Assembly (NCBI GenBank): GCA_013203115.1
Contig: JABMQW010000158.1
Location: 1 to 33,820, forward strand
DNA length: 33,820 nucleotides
Source of the DNA: Fidelibacterota bacterium
GTDB lineage: Bacteria; Fidelibacterota; Marinisomatia; Marinisomatales; TCS56
Reading direction: 5' to 3'
Under the pieces are notes generated by a model, which was not told where the DNA came from, made no database searches, and saw only the letters and a list, made by a program, of their open reading frames with translations. Each line of letters starts with the position of its first letter. Position 1 is the stretch's first letter. Below are positions 1-8,034 of the stretch, one piece after another. The translations under genes and the position numbers were made by a program.

Positions 1-35
1 ATATCAATGTGTTATAGCTTGCTGAGGAAGCCCTA

Positions 36-683
36 ATTAAAGCGCTGATATTTGATATGGATGGTACCCTGGTAAATTCTTTGAGTGGAATCGTCCAAGC
101 CATGAACCGGATTCTACTGAATGCAGGATTTCCAACGCATTCTGAAAAGGCATACCTTGGTTTCGTAGGTGCCGGAATTGATACACTGGTTACTCGTTCG
201 TTACCTCGAAATAAGAGGACACCCGAACAAATTTATAGCATCGTTCTAGACCTGCGTCGGGAATACTCCTCCACTTGGCGTAATAGTGGAAGTTTGTATG
301 ATCGGATACCACAATTACTGGACAGTTTGACAGTATCCGGTTTGGCTATGGCTGTCTTATCAAATAAACCGCACGACTTTACCGTACAATTCACAGAATA
401 TTTTCTGGCACGGTGGAAATTTAGCCCGGTACAGGGAGCAGAAATCGGTAAACCTAAAAAACCAGATCCGGAATCGGCATTAATGATCGCTAACAATCTC
501 AACTTGTCACCCGATCAAATAATGATTATCGGTGACTCAGGTATCGATATGGAAACAGCCTGCAATGCCGGAATGATTCCCGTCGGTGTCAGTTGGGGAT
601 ATCGATCGATTGAAGAATTAAAAACAGCCGGAGCAAAATTTATTATTGACAACCCAAATGATTTATTGAAATTAATTCACTAA
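36..683 (+). CDS. HAD-superfamily phosphatase, phosphoglycolate phosphatase-like
   Basis: This is a haloacid-dehalogenase phosphatase of the Gph/PGP type, probably cytosolic and acting on a small phosphorylated metabolite. Read from the ATT at 36 (about 215 residues), it begins I-K-A-L-I-F-D-M-D-G-T. The nucleophile Asp is residue 7 and the acid/base Asp is residue 9. Motif II is the LSNKP stretch, the motif III lysine lies in GKPKKPDP, and motif IV is GDSGIDMETA. The first ATG in frame is at 57, inside the catalytic motif, and a start there would lose the nucleophile. The upstream stop is TAG at 15-17. A strong Shine-Dalgarno-like GAGGAAG at 24-30 sits five bases before the ATT, which occupies the place where relatives have ATG. 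CTG at 45 is a weaker alternative. The substrate is not predictable from sequence. The family assignment is firm; the start is inferred. Confidence 0.8.
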   Translation: MKALIFDMDGTLVNSLSGIVQAMNRILLNAGFPTHSEKAYLGFVGAGIDTLVTRSLPRNKRTPEQIYSIVLDLRREYSSTWRNSGSLYDRIPQLLDSLTVSGLAMAVLSNKPHDFTVQFTEYFLARWKFSPVQGAEIGKPKKPDPESALMIANNLNLSPDQIMIIGDSGIDMETACNAGMIPVGVSWGYRSIEELKTAGAKFIIDNPNDLLKLIH

Positions 684-906
684 ATGATCGGTAGATAACA
701 ACTTGGGAAAGAATAAATGGTATTAAACACCAGGGCACTTCCTGGACCCTTTTTCCGAGGCAAGCCTCGGTGAAATAAACCACGCCTTCTCGTCCGCCGT
801 AGTTCCGATATCTATCGGGACGAAGATGGATTAAAACAAAAAATGAAATCATTGGATCACAGCTCCAACTTGACACTATAATATATTGCTTGCGAATACT
901 TGAATA
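684..906. repeat. Hairpin-rich intergenic spacer, possible dispersed repeat
   Basis: This non-coding gap lies between the convergent HAD phosphatase and DUF4321 genes. It holds three closely spaced inverted repeats. The first is CCAGG/CCTGG at 730-734 and 741-745, followed four bases later by TTTTT, so it could terminate the phosphatase transcript. The second is a perfect CCGAGGC/GCCTCGG at 755-761 and 764-770. The third is a nine-pair arm at 802-810 and 813-821 with one G-T wobble. The density of short stems suggests a REP-like dispersed element, but a second copy is not present in the window. Confidence 0.45.
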
Positions 907-1200
907 TTATCTGAAATAGCGTAAAAAATAGTAAGCTGTAGCTAAACCAATTATACTTGTGAAATTGAAATAGAGACTCAGGCCAAATTGTAATTTCAAT
1001 ACAATCAGGTTCAAAGTGATTACACCATTTTGATCACCGACCATTCCAGCCAGATCAAAACCAATTCCGGTCAGAAAAAAATCGCGCACTACCCCATCCG
1101 GTAAGATTGCACCTAATAAATTTCCCAATAATGTACCGAGCATCGCACCAATGATAAGAACAAGGGCCAGGATTGAAATAGATCGCCTATTAATATCCAT
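907..1200 (-). CDS. DUF4321 family small membrane protein
   Basis: This 97-residue protein has two hydrophobic segments, roughly residues 8-33 and 68-94, separated by a short loop. The glycine-rich first helix (IGAMLGTLLGNLLGAILP) and the following GVVRDFFLTG stretch resemble the DUF4321 family, whose function is unknown. The ATG at 1200 is preceded by an AAGGGA ribosome-binding site eight to nine bases away. It is the last gene of the minus-strand run, 11 bases after pssA, so it is probably co-transcribed with phospholipid genes. Family membership is from recalled pattern, not a search. Confidence 0.65.
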   Translation of the reverse strand: MDINRRSISILALVLIIGAMLGTLLGNLLGAILPDGVVRDFFLTGIGFDLAGMVGDQNGVITLNLIVLKLQFGLSLYFNFTSIIGLATAYYFLRYFR

Positions 1201-1211
1201 GGTTTTTTCCC

Positions 1212-1973
1212 TTATTTGATCTCATTTGGAGCTCCCAGTCTAAGCTCGTCTTCAAAGCGATTAGGATTTAACAACCAGTTGAGTACGCTCCAGGAGATAT
1301 AAATTGTAAAAAGGGGAAATATTACTAATCCTTTCCAGATGATTATGGAAAGCGTTAGGATGATTATTCCTGCCAACCGTAAAGAATTTGAGCGTCCCGC
1401 ACGGAATGAAAAAGCTGGAAATTTAGCAATCCGAATACGGCTGATCATCAGGAATCCTAAAATTATTACCATTGCTATGGCAATTCGCGGATCACCAAAT
1501 CCGCTATTAACCTGATAATTGAACAACATAAAACTCACGATTATTACCGTACTGAGGGGTGTGGTGATTCCTTCATAATAGGATTTGGGACTTTCTTGTA
1601 TCACATTGAAACGCGCCAATCTAATGGTACCGAAAATTAACGGTACGAAGCTGATCGCAACACCAATGATAATTGGAAGCCCTTTGACATATAGATTGTA
1701 AACTAGTAAAGAAGGTACGACACAAAATGATACGGTATCAGCCAGGGAATCAAACTCAATTCCGAATTTACTGTCAACACCAAGTAAGCGTGCCATTTTA
1801 CCATCGATTGCATCGAACCCCATGGCAAAAAGAATGATCCAGCCTGCTATAATCGGGTCACCTTTAAGCAGCATTATTATAGCGGAAAATCCCAGAAACA
1901 TATTGATTAAAGTAAATATATTCGGAATAAGACTCTTATTTATTCGCTTACGTTTATAATGCTTTGTTTTCAT
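1212..1973 (-). CDS. pssA: CDP-diacylglycerol--serine O-phosphatidyltransferase
   Basis: PssA is an integral membrane enzyme that joins CDP-diacylglycerol and L-serine to give phosphatidylserine, the precursor of phosphatidylethanolamine. The protein (253 residues) carries the full CDP-alcohol phosphotransferase signature: D57-G58, A61-R62, G71, D75 and D79 in the spacing D-G-x2-A-R-x8-G-x3-D-x3-D. About six to eight hydrophobic segments surround it, and the N-terminus is basic. Its ATG overlaps the TGA of psd (ATGA), so the two steps of the pathway are translationally coupled. Pairing with the next gene upstream fixes the substrate as serine rather than glycerol phosphate. Confidence 0.93.
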   Translation of the reverse strand: MKTKHYKRKRINKSLIPNIFTLINMFLGFSAIIMLLKGDPIIAGWIILFAMGFDAIDGKMARLLGVDSKFGIEFDSLADTVSFCVVPSLLVYNLYVKGLPIIIGVAISFVPLIFGTIRLARFNVIQESPKSYYEGITTPLSTVIIVSFMLFNYQVNSGFGDPRIAIAMVIILGFLMISRIRIAKFPAFSFRAGRSNSLRLAGIIILTLSIIIWKGLVIFPLFTIYISWSVLNWLLNPNRFEDELRLGAPNEIK

Positions 1974-2611
1974 TTAAATTCTCCAATAATGGTTTCTCCG
2001 CCGATTACTTTCTGATTCAAGTGTATCTTAATAGCGATTGATTCCGGTAGAACAAGGTCGGTTCGGGATCCGAACCGTATAAATCCTAACCGGTCTCCAC
2101 ATTTCATATCTTGCCCCTCTTCGGCATAACAATGTATCCGCCGGGCTAGTATTCCAGCAATCTGTTTAACACGTAATCTTATTCCACTTTTATTAATAAT
2201 AATATCAGTGCACTCATTTTCATCAGATGCTCTATGATCGAATGCAGCCAGGAATTTTCCCTTTTGAAAATTAACCGATTCAAATTTACCCGTAACCGGC
2301 ATACGGTTAACATGAACATTAAACACTGAAAGGAAAATGGAAATTAAGGTAGCTGATTCTCCTACAATGTCATCGTTAATTTTTTGGATACGCACAATTT
2401 TTCCGTCCGCCGCTGAAATAACCAGATTATCTCCATCAGGCCGTACCCGGCGCGGATCTCGAAAAAAATAAAGCGTGAATAATAAAAAAGCTGTTGTCAC
2501 AATAAAAATGATATTCCAAAGGAAGGTTTGAAAAACAATCATCAACAAACCTGATATAAACACAACAAATGCCGCTCCAAATAATATTTTATGACCTTCA
2601 CGCGCGATCAT
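1970..2611 (-). CDS. psd: Phosphatidylserine decarboxylase, short form
   Basis: Psd converts phosphatidylserine to phosphatidylethanolamine at the inner membrane using a self-generated pyruvoyl group. At 213 residues it is the short type of the family. Two hydrophobic helices occupy residues 8-50. The AADGKI stretch (Asp69), NVHVNRMP (His100) and the C-terminal RFGSRTDL are visible. Gly181-Ser182 is the predicted autocleavage site, with Ser182 becoming the pyruvoyl group. The short form has GS followed by R rather than the LGST motif of the long E. coli enzyme. The gene follows the HtrA-like protease by three bases and overlaps pssA by four. Confidence 0.93.
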   Translation of the reverse strand: MIAREGHKILFGAAFVVFISGLLMIVFQTFLWNIIFIVTTAFLLFTLYFFRDPRRVRPDGDNLVISAADGKIVRIQKINDDIVGESATLISIFLSVFNVHVNRMPVTGKFESVNFQKGKFLAAFDHRASDENECTDIIINKSGIRLRVKQIAGILARRIHCYAEEGQDMKCGDRLGFIRFGSRTDLVLPESIAIKIHLNQKVIGGETIIGEFK

Positions 2612-2614
2612 CGT

Positions 2615-3718
2615 TTATGTCTTTCTTAACCGAAATGTAACTTTTTTATCTTGGCCATTACTGTACACTTTCATGGTTATCTTGTCGCCAGCTCTTAACT
2701 CATTGTCATCGAAAATTTGAAATATATCATTGGTTTTCTTTACTTTATAATCATTTAGAGTCAAGATTACATCGCCAGGTTTTAATCCGGCCTTATCGGC
2801 AGCACTTTTGGGTTCAATCTTGGTTATAAGTACGCCTTCAGTGAATGGTAAATTCAGATATCCGGCGATGCGGGTATCCAATGTCTGGATTTCAAGACCG
2901 GTAGAAAAACTTCGATCGACCCGGCCGGTCCTCTTTAATTCTTCGACGATTCGCCGGGCGCGATTGATTGGGATAGCAAACCCGATTCCCACAGATCCCT
3001 GCGAAAAATTACTGCCGGTATAAATGAAAGTATTAATTCCTATTACCTCTCCCCGGCTATTGACCAGTGGTCCACCGCTATTACCAACATTAATAGCCGC
3101 ATCGGTCTGAATCATATCCTGGTAAACTTGGCCCGATTCCTGACGTCCAAAATCCATATGCAGGGCACTGATAATCCCAACCGTGGCCGATGGTTGTTTA
3201 CTGACATCAAAAAGCCCAAAAGGATTACCAAGCGCGATAACCCATTCCCCAATTAACAGTTCGTCAGAATCTGCCAGCCGGACATAGGGAAAACCTTGCC
3301 CGACTAATTTAATCAATGCCAGATCAGAGACATTATCACTACCGATCACTTCGGCATCAAATTGTTTTCCGCCTGGTAAAGTGACATTGATCTCAGTGGC
3401 ATTTTCCACCACGTGATAGTTTGTAATAACATATCCATCAGGACTTACCACAACCCCAGAACCAGAGCTTTTTCTCTTTTGCTGATAAGTATCATAAGGA
3501 AAAAAATACTGCCATACAGGATCCTGAAGAAACGGTGTGCGCGAGAATTCCTTGATTTGAATAACATTGATACTGGCTATTGCCGGGCTTACAGCTTCAA
3601 TTGCTCTCGTCAGAGCGGTATGACGAGAATCATAAATATCGACCTGTCCCAGTACAATACGACTAAGCAGAGTCAGACAAATCAGTCCCGTCATTACATT
3701 TACAGCTATTGATTTCAA
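2615..3718 (-). CDS. HtrA/DegP-family trypsin-like serine protease with one PDZ domain
   Basis: This is an exported envelope quality-control protease of 367 residues. An N-terminal hydrophobic segment (about residues 6-24, ending at LGQ) is a signal peptide or anchor. The protease domain shows His102 in NYHVV, Asp132 in SDLALIKL and Ser214 in GNSGGPL. A single PDZ domain covers about residues 270-365, so it resembles DegS or HhoB-type proteins more than two-PDZ DegP. The start is a TTG that overlaps the truA stop (TTGA). AAGAAGG seven bases upstream supports it over the internal ATG at 3694, which would lose the basic residue before the hydrophobic core. Which HtrA subfamily it belongs to cannot be settled here. 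Confidence 0.9.
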   Translation of the reverse strand: MKSIAVNVMTGLICLTLLSRIVLGQVDIYDSRHTALTRAIEAVSPAIASINVIQIKEFSRTPFLQDPVWQYFFPYDTYQQKRKSSGSGVVVSPDGYVITNYHVVENATEINVTLPGGKQFDAEVIGSDNVSDLALIKLVGQGFPYVRLADSDELLIGEWVIALGNPFGLFDVSKQPSATVGIISALHMDFGRQESGQVYQDMIQTDAAINVGNSGGPLVNSRGEVIGINTFIYTGSNFSQGSVGIGFAIPINRARRIVEELKRTGRVDRSFSTGLEIQTLDTRIAGYLNLPFTEGVLITKIEPKSAADKAGLKPGDVILTLNDYKVKKTNDIFQIFDDNELRAGDKITMKVYSNGQDKKVTFRLRKT

Positions 3719-4446
3719 TAGATGACCTTCTTTAATACTAATCCGTGTGCTGGTGCACGATAAATCTTTTTATCGACTACAGGTTTTTCTATCATCAATT
3801 TGAATTGATCCAGTGATAATTGGGAGCGCCCAATTGCTACCATTGTACCTACCAAAAAACGCACCATATGATGTAAAAATCGGTCAGCGGTAACATTATA
3901 AGTTAATACTGACGTGCCTGGTTTCCACAGAGATTGATAAACATTACAGCGCCGGTGATCCAGGTCTGAATTATATTTACAGAAACCAGTAAAATCATGT
4001 TCCCCCAGAATTATTGCTGCGGATTGTTGCATGGTAGAAATATCAACAGATCCGATATTCCAAACATAATTACGATCCAATAAAAAATTATCCATTCGAC
4101 AATTGTATTCATAAATCCGCCGTTGCGCTGAAAACCGGGCATGAAACGCCGAATTCACTTGTTCACATTCCATCACCAAAACATCACTGTGTAAATTACC
4201 GTTAATAGCACGACACAATTCATCATTATCCCAAGCCCTATGTAAATCAAAATGCGCCACCTGACCAACTGCATGCACACCGGTATCAGTACGGCCGGCA
4301 CCGGTAACCACAACACGATTATTTTTATCCAAAATAGTCAATGCCTGTTCCAGTTCACCTTGCACAGTTCTCTGATCAGGTTGCAACTGCCAGCCATAGA
4401 AAGACGAACCATCATACTGTAGGCTGATTTTATACCTGTGCAACAA
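3715..4446 (-). CDS. truA: tRNA pseudouridine(38-40) synthase
   Basis: TruA isomerises uridines 38-40 in the anticodon arm of tRNAs. The protein (about 243 residues, near family length) opens with KISLQYDGSSFYGWQ. It contains the catalytic signature GAGRTDTGVHA with nucleophile Asp54, and later the HHMVRFLVGTM motif of the C-terminal half. The start is a TTG at 4446 or the adjacent TTG at 4443, both inside the end of the upstream EcfT-like gene. A GGGGT stretch sits a few bases upstream. The four-base overlap with the protease gene downstream indicates coupled translation. Confidence 0.93.
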   Translation of the reverse strand: MLHRYKISLQYDGSSFYGWQLQPDQRTVQGELEQALTILDKNNRVVVTGAGRTDTGVHAVGQVAHFDLHRAWDNDELCRAINGNLHSDVLVMECEQVNSAFHARFSAQRRIYEYNCRMDNFLLDRNYVWNIGSVDISTMQQSAAIILGEHDFTGFCKYNSDLDHRRCNVYQSLWKPGTSVLTYNVTADRFLHHMVRFLVGTMVAIGRSQLSLDQFKLMIEKPVVDKKIYRAPAHGLVLKKVIY

Positions 4447-5155
4447 AATTACCCCAATAAAACAATAAGGTGATAATCAGAAATACCAGGGCGTCCCAAC
4501 CGCAAAATTTCACTGGAAAGACTATCCCACGTGGTATTCTGTTACCATACCCGCGTAATTTTATACTGAGAGCGGTATTATCAGCCTGACGTAAACTCTG
4601 AAGTAACAATCCCGGAAGATAAGTCGCCGTTTGTTTAATAATCGCGAGTCGTTTACGTGAACCGGATAACCCTAATGCCTGGCGGGATTGATGCAAATGT
4701 TCCCAGTCCTGTTGAAAAGCCGGAAAAAATCGCAAGGTCAGTTCTAAAAACATAAAAAAATCTTCCACCCAGCGCCAGGGAAGTTTGGATTTCTGCCACA
4801 AACTACGCAGAGCGTTGAAAATTTCCCCCGATTCAGAATTCTCAAAATAAATACCCATTATCGCAATCATTAATAGCATTTTTACCAGTGCAAAACCGCC
4901 TTGCATTAGAATATCTTGTAAATTGTTTGTTGTCAGGAATAATGAAAAAACAGTGTATAGAATGACCATCAACGGCAGAAATATCAAATATGGTCCCAAC
5001 CGCCACCAAATTGATCTCACCGCCGATCTATTGACGAACAGTAAACCGCACCATAACCAAAAATATACGATCCAGATCGAACCCGACTTCGACAACAGTA
5101 CTGATATTGAAAATGCCAGATAGAACCACAATCTTACCAGACCGTTAATTTTCAT
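4430..5155 (-). CDS. EcfT/CbiQ-like energy-coupling-factor transmembrane protein, orphan
   Basis: This 241-residue integral membrane protein has about five to six hydrophobic segments and a cytoplasmic helical region near residues 145-210, as in the EcfT (CbiQ) subunit of ECF vitamin/metal importers. The second coupling motif is recognisable as LRGYG (about residues 200-204) following SLRQADNTALSIK. The first coupling site appears as ALG (160-162) where the family normally has an Ala-Arg-Gly triplet. No EcfA ATPase or substrate-binding S component is nearby. ecfT next to truA is a known arrangement in Firmicutes, which supports the identification. The ATG has no clear ribosome-binding site. 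Substrate unknown. Confidence 0.72.
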   Translation of the reverse strand: MKINGLVRLWFYLAFSISVLLSKSGSIWIVYFWLWCGLLFVNRSAVRSIWWRLGPYLIFLPLMVILYTVFSLFLTTNNLQDILMQGGFALVKMLLMIAIMGIYFENSESGEIFNALRSLWQKSKLPWRWVEDFFMFLELTLRFFPAFQQDWEHLHQSRQALGLSGSRKRLAIIKQTATYLPGLLLQSLRQADNTALSIKLRGYGNRIPRGIVFPVKFCGWDALVFLIITLLFYWGNFVAQV

Positions 5156-5166
5156 ATTTTTAGGAG

Positions 5167-5808
5167 TTAAAAATATATTGAAAAAGAATGTTTAAGATTC
5201 TTGTCTATTGGGTCGTAGATGGGTAGATATGAAACCTGCGGCAGGTTCATAATTCGTGTAAAGTAAAGAGCATCAATCGCCGATATGACATGGTTTAATA
5301 CAACGGCGCTAATTACAAATTTTGTAGTGTGCTTCAGCCGGTCGCGGTTTACACGAATATCACGGAATTTCTCTCGGTGTGCTGGGGAGGTCCACTCCCA
5401 ATTCGATTCGTGATCGTTGTTGTAAAGAACATCAAATTCACGCCAGCGTAAATGTTCGACATTGAAAGCTTCGCGGGATTCATAATTGCCGATATCCACC
5501 CAAAATTGGTCTGATTTCCCACCCGGCATGACAGAAGCATAATCGGAGGCATAGGATCGCATGGCTAAATCCTCAAAGTGCGCCGAGGTGGAGCTAACTA
5601 TGGCTCCAGTAACTAAAACAATTTCAGTTAACAAGAAGAACCTGCCAAGTCGGTTCTTGCCCAGGCTGTATTCACCCAATCCTGGTAATATCGCAGATTT
5701 AATAAATGGTGTTCCCCACTGGACAGAATCATTCTCATACTGTTGAGCCATCAATCCGGAAATTGTCAATAGTATTATTAAGATCAGGTAAAATTCTTTC
5801 TTTTCCAT
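5167..5808 (-). CDS. DUF5683-like membrane protein
   Basis: This protein of about 213 residues has an N-terminal signal-like segment (KEFYLILIILLTISGLMAQ) and then the glycine/proline-rich ILPGLGEYSLGKNRLG stretch. Such a stretch marks the DUF5683 family of small envelope proteins common in FCB bacteria. A second hydrophobic segment follows at about residues 55-75, and a third lies near the C-terminus (KFVISAVVLNHVISAIDALY). The start chosen is the ATG at 5808, with AGGTGTGG just upstream. An earlier in-frame ATG at 5844 would add 12 polar residues before the signal sequence. The gene overlaps the end of lnt by 25 bases. Molecular function is unknown. Confidence 0.6.
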   Translation of the reverse strand: MEKKEFYLILIILLTISGLMAQQYENDSVQWGTPFIKSAILPGLGEYSLGKNRLGRFFLLTEIVLVTGAIVSSTSAHFEDLAMRSYASDYASVMPGGKSDQFWVDIGNYESREAFNVEHLRWREFDVLYNNDHESNWEWTSPAHREKFRDIRVNRDRLKHTTKFVISAVVLNHVISAIDALYFTRIMNLPQVSYLPIYDPIDKNLKHSFSIYF

Positions 5809-7292
5809 TCCACACCTGTAATAATGATTGTTGATATAATGCAAAGCAGTATGAATAAATCTCCATAGCGAGCATAAAAACTGATTTCCGTTGGTATTGG
5901 CAGGGTTCCTTTCACTATTCCACTTTGGTTTAAAGGGATTTTGTTAAAAGATCGCCCCGAGAGCTTGATGAACCCGGAAATACCCGTATTAGCACTACGC
6001 GCAATGGGAACACGATTCTCAACTGCTCTCAAAATTGCCAGATCATAATGCTGGTAGGGACCTGAACTCCGGCCAAACCAGGCATCGTTGGTTTCGATGG
6101 TAATTAAACGAGCACCTTTTTTAATAAATTTTCGTACCTGTTGTGGGAAGCTTGATTCATAACAAATCAAGTTCGAAAATTTAACTGAATCCAATTCAAA
6201 AACCGTATACTTCTGACCCTGATCAAAGTTTCCTTGCCCAAAATTCAATTTTTTTAACAGTGGGTATTTCCATGATAAGGGAATATATTCGCCAAAAGGA
6301 ACCAGATGAATTTTGTGATAGGTTTCAAGTGTCCCATCCGGCCTTATTAATAATGACCCATTATAAACCCGAGATATTCCTTCTTCCGTTATTTCCTTAT
6401 CAACCGAGCCCGTTAACAAAGGTATGCCAGCATCCATCACTCTTTGTTCTATCCTTTTACGCCGATACCCATTTATACGTAGATAGGCCGGGACTGCCGA
6501 TTCTGGCCACAGGACTAATTGTGGCTCCAATTTCAGCGCTTCAATCAGAGTAGAGTCCATCAGGTCGAAAACAAATTCGCGTTTGGAATTTTCCCATTTA
6601 TCATTAGGATTCAGATTCGGTTGTACAATAGCTACCGTTAATTGTGTGTCAGTGGATTTATTTTCAAGATGTACAATACGCATAAGCCCTGAGACGAAAA
6701 TCAGCAACAGCATAATAACTAAACCCAAGCTATTTCTGATCCGGTTGGCTTCAGTCACAATTATTCGATACAATCCAACATTAAGAAAAATTATCCAAAA
6801 TGCAACCCCATAGGATCCGGTAATTTCGGTTAACTGTACCATTGGCAAATAGCTGACCTGCGTAGTTGCCAGATTTATCCAGGGAAATCCCATGGCACCA
6901 AAACTGCGTATATACTCCATAATTACCCAGAGAAATGGCCAGATCAACAGGCCTATTTGCAAGCGGCGCTGCAACCATGCTAAAACTAATGCGAACAGTC
7001 CCCAAAACAGCCCTAAATACAAGATCGCTCCTATTAATGAAGCAAATACAGTTAAAAAACCCGCTCCGGAATTAAATCCAATCCAGTACAAAGAAAATAA
7101 ATTTGAAAAAACTCCTGCCAGATACCCCAATCGAAAGGCTGTCCATGGATCAGCCTTGGTCAGGATATGAATCAAAGGAATAAATCCAATCCAGGCCAGG
7201 AAACCCAGCGGTAAAACCGGGTATGACAACCCAACCAAGGTACCCGAAACAATGGCCAATTGCCAATTAGGACGATTCAACCAATCGCTCAC
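5784..7292 (-). CDS. lnt: Apolipoprotein N-acyltransferase
   Basis: Lnt adds the third acyl chain to the N-terminal cysteine of lipoproteins at the outer face of the inner membrane. The acyl donor in the family is a phospholipid, chiefly phosphatidylethanolamine, which pssA and psd in this same run would provide. The protein has 502 residues. About six membrane helices occupy residues 10-205 and a nitrilase-fold domain covers 218-465. The catalytic triad is visible as Glu264 (WPESAVP), Lys327 (YHKIHLVPFGEY) and Cys377 (LICYESSFP), and a last helix follows near 475-495. The start is GTG, overlapping the ruvX stop (GTGA). The presence of Lnt supports a diderm cell. Confidence 0.93.
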   Translation of the reverse strand: MSDWLNRPNWQLAIVSGTLVGLSYPVLPLGFLAWIGFIPLIHILTKADPWTAFRLGYLAGVFSNLFSLYWIGFNSGAGFLTVFASLIGAILYLGLFWGLFALVLAWLQRRLQIGLLIWPFLWVIMEYIRSFGAMGFPWINLATTQVSYLPMVQLTEITGSYGVAFWIIFLNVGLYRIIVTEANRIRNSLGLVIMLLLIFVSGLMRIVHLENKSTDTQLTVAIVQPNLNPNDKWENSKREFVFDLMDSTLIEALKLEPQLVLWPESAVPAYLRINGYRRKRIEQRVMDAGIPLLTGSVDKEITEEGISRVYNGSLLIRPDGTLETYHKIHLVPFGEYIPLSWKYPLLKKLNFGQGNFDQGQKYTVFELDSVKFSNLICYESSFPQQVRKFIKKGARLITIETNDAWFGRSSGPYQHYDLAILRAVENRVPIARSANTGISGFIKLSGRSFNKIPLNQSGIVKGTLPIPTEISFYARYGDLFILLCIISTIIITGVEWKRKNFT

Positions 7293-7702
7293 TGTCGATT
7301 TCGATCTAAGTATTGTTGCAAAATAATTGCCGCCGCAGTCTGATCGACTAATCCTTTATTATGTCCCGTTTTCACATTTTGAAATACCAATGCCTTAGTG
7401 GCGCTAACAGAGCTAAGTCGCTCATCTTCAAGAATGACTGGTACACCAATTGATCGAACCTGTTCAGCAAATTCTTTGACAATAATTGTCCGTTGAGTAA
7501 CCTGATTTTTCATGCCCACAGGCAAGCCAATCACGATCATTTCAACGTTTTTATCGTTGATGATTTCCTGCAGTGAATGTATCACCGCTTCACCATCCCG
7601 AGCTGAAATAGTCCGGTAAGGTGAAGCGATCATATGTAAAGGATCTGACAGCGATAAACCAATTCGGCTATCACCATGATCAATCCCAAGTATGCGACCC
7701 AT
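7289..7702 (-). CDS. ruvX: YqgF/RuvX family nuclease, 16S rRNA processing or Holliday junction resolvase-like
   Basis: This small RNase H-fold protein of 137 residues matches the YqgF/RuvX family, linked to 16S rRNA 5'-end maturation in E. coli and to junction resolution in other bacteria. It shows the N-terminal ILGIDHGDSRIG with acidic Asp8, then VIGLPVGM, EDERLSS and the C-terminal VDQTAAAIILQQYL with its conserved aspartate. The ATG start is clear. It lies 20 bases downstream of the HU-like gene and overlaps lnt by four bases, so it is part of the same dense minus-strand transcription unit. Confidence 0.9.
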   Translation of the reverse strand: MGRILGIDHGDSRIGLSLSDPLHMIASPYRTISARDGEAVIHSLQEIINDKNVEMIVIGLPVGMKNQVTQRTIIVKEFAEQVRSIGVPVILEDERLSSVSATKALVFQNVKTGHNKGLVDQTAAAIILQQYLDRNRQ

Positions 7703-7722
7703 GATTGAATCGCTTGGTTTTG

Positions 7723-8034
7723 TTAGGTAAGCGGTTTGCTTAGATGAGTTTTGACAATCTTGCCGGGTTTAAAATGCGTCTTTTTATGAGCCGGGACATA
7801 AACTTCTTCATTGGTACGGGGATTGCGTGCCCGTGGTTTGGCTTTGGTTGGTTTAACCTCGAATACACCAAAGTTACGAATTTCAATACGAAGTCGCAGT
7901 TCGTCTTCACATAACATATCCTTCATTACTTTGAAGGTTTCATCAATGTATTTCGACGTTCCGTCAACAGTTTTACTCAGTCGCTCGGCAACCCGTTTGA
8001 CTATTTCCTTTTTGGTGTAGGTAATTGCTTTCAT
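7723..8034 (-). CDS. HU/IHF-family DNA-binding protein
   Basis: This 103-residue histone-like protein binds and bends DNA as a dimer. The N-terminal helical part (TKKEIVKRVAERL) is followed by the beta-arm region with the family signature around RNPRTNEEVYVPAHKKTHFKPG, including the arm-tip Arg-Asn-Pro. It is slightly longer than E. coli HU (90 residues), with a short C-terminal extension (KIVKTHLSKPLT) more like IHF subunits. HU and IHF cannot be told apart from sequence alone. Its ATG overlaps the TGA of the rel gene, so it is translated behind the stringent-response enzyme. Confidence 0.9.
   Translation of the reverse strand: MKAITYTKKEIVKRVAERLSKTVDGTSKYIDETFKVMKDMLCEDELRLRIEIRNFGVFEVKPTKAKPRARNPRTNEEVYVPAHKKTHFKPGKIVKTHLSKPLT

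Noticed and set aside
755-770. CCGAGGC/GCCTCGG hairpin as an intrinsic terminator
   Set aside because: The stem is strong, but no T tract follows it on either strand and its loop would be only two to four bases. The neighbouring CCAGG/CCTGG stem is a better terminator candidate.
643-876. 77-codon minus-strand open frame in the hairpin-rich spacer
   Set aside because: It overlaps the end of the phosphatase gene, has no family-like motif, and its sequence is mostly the hairpin repeats.
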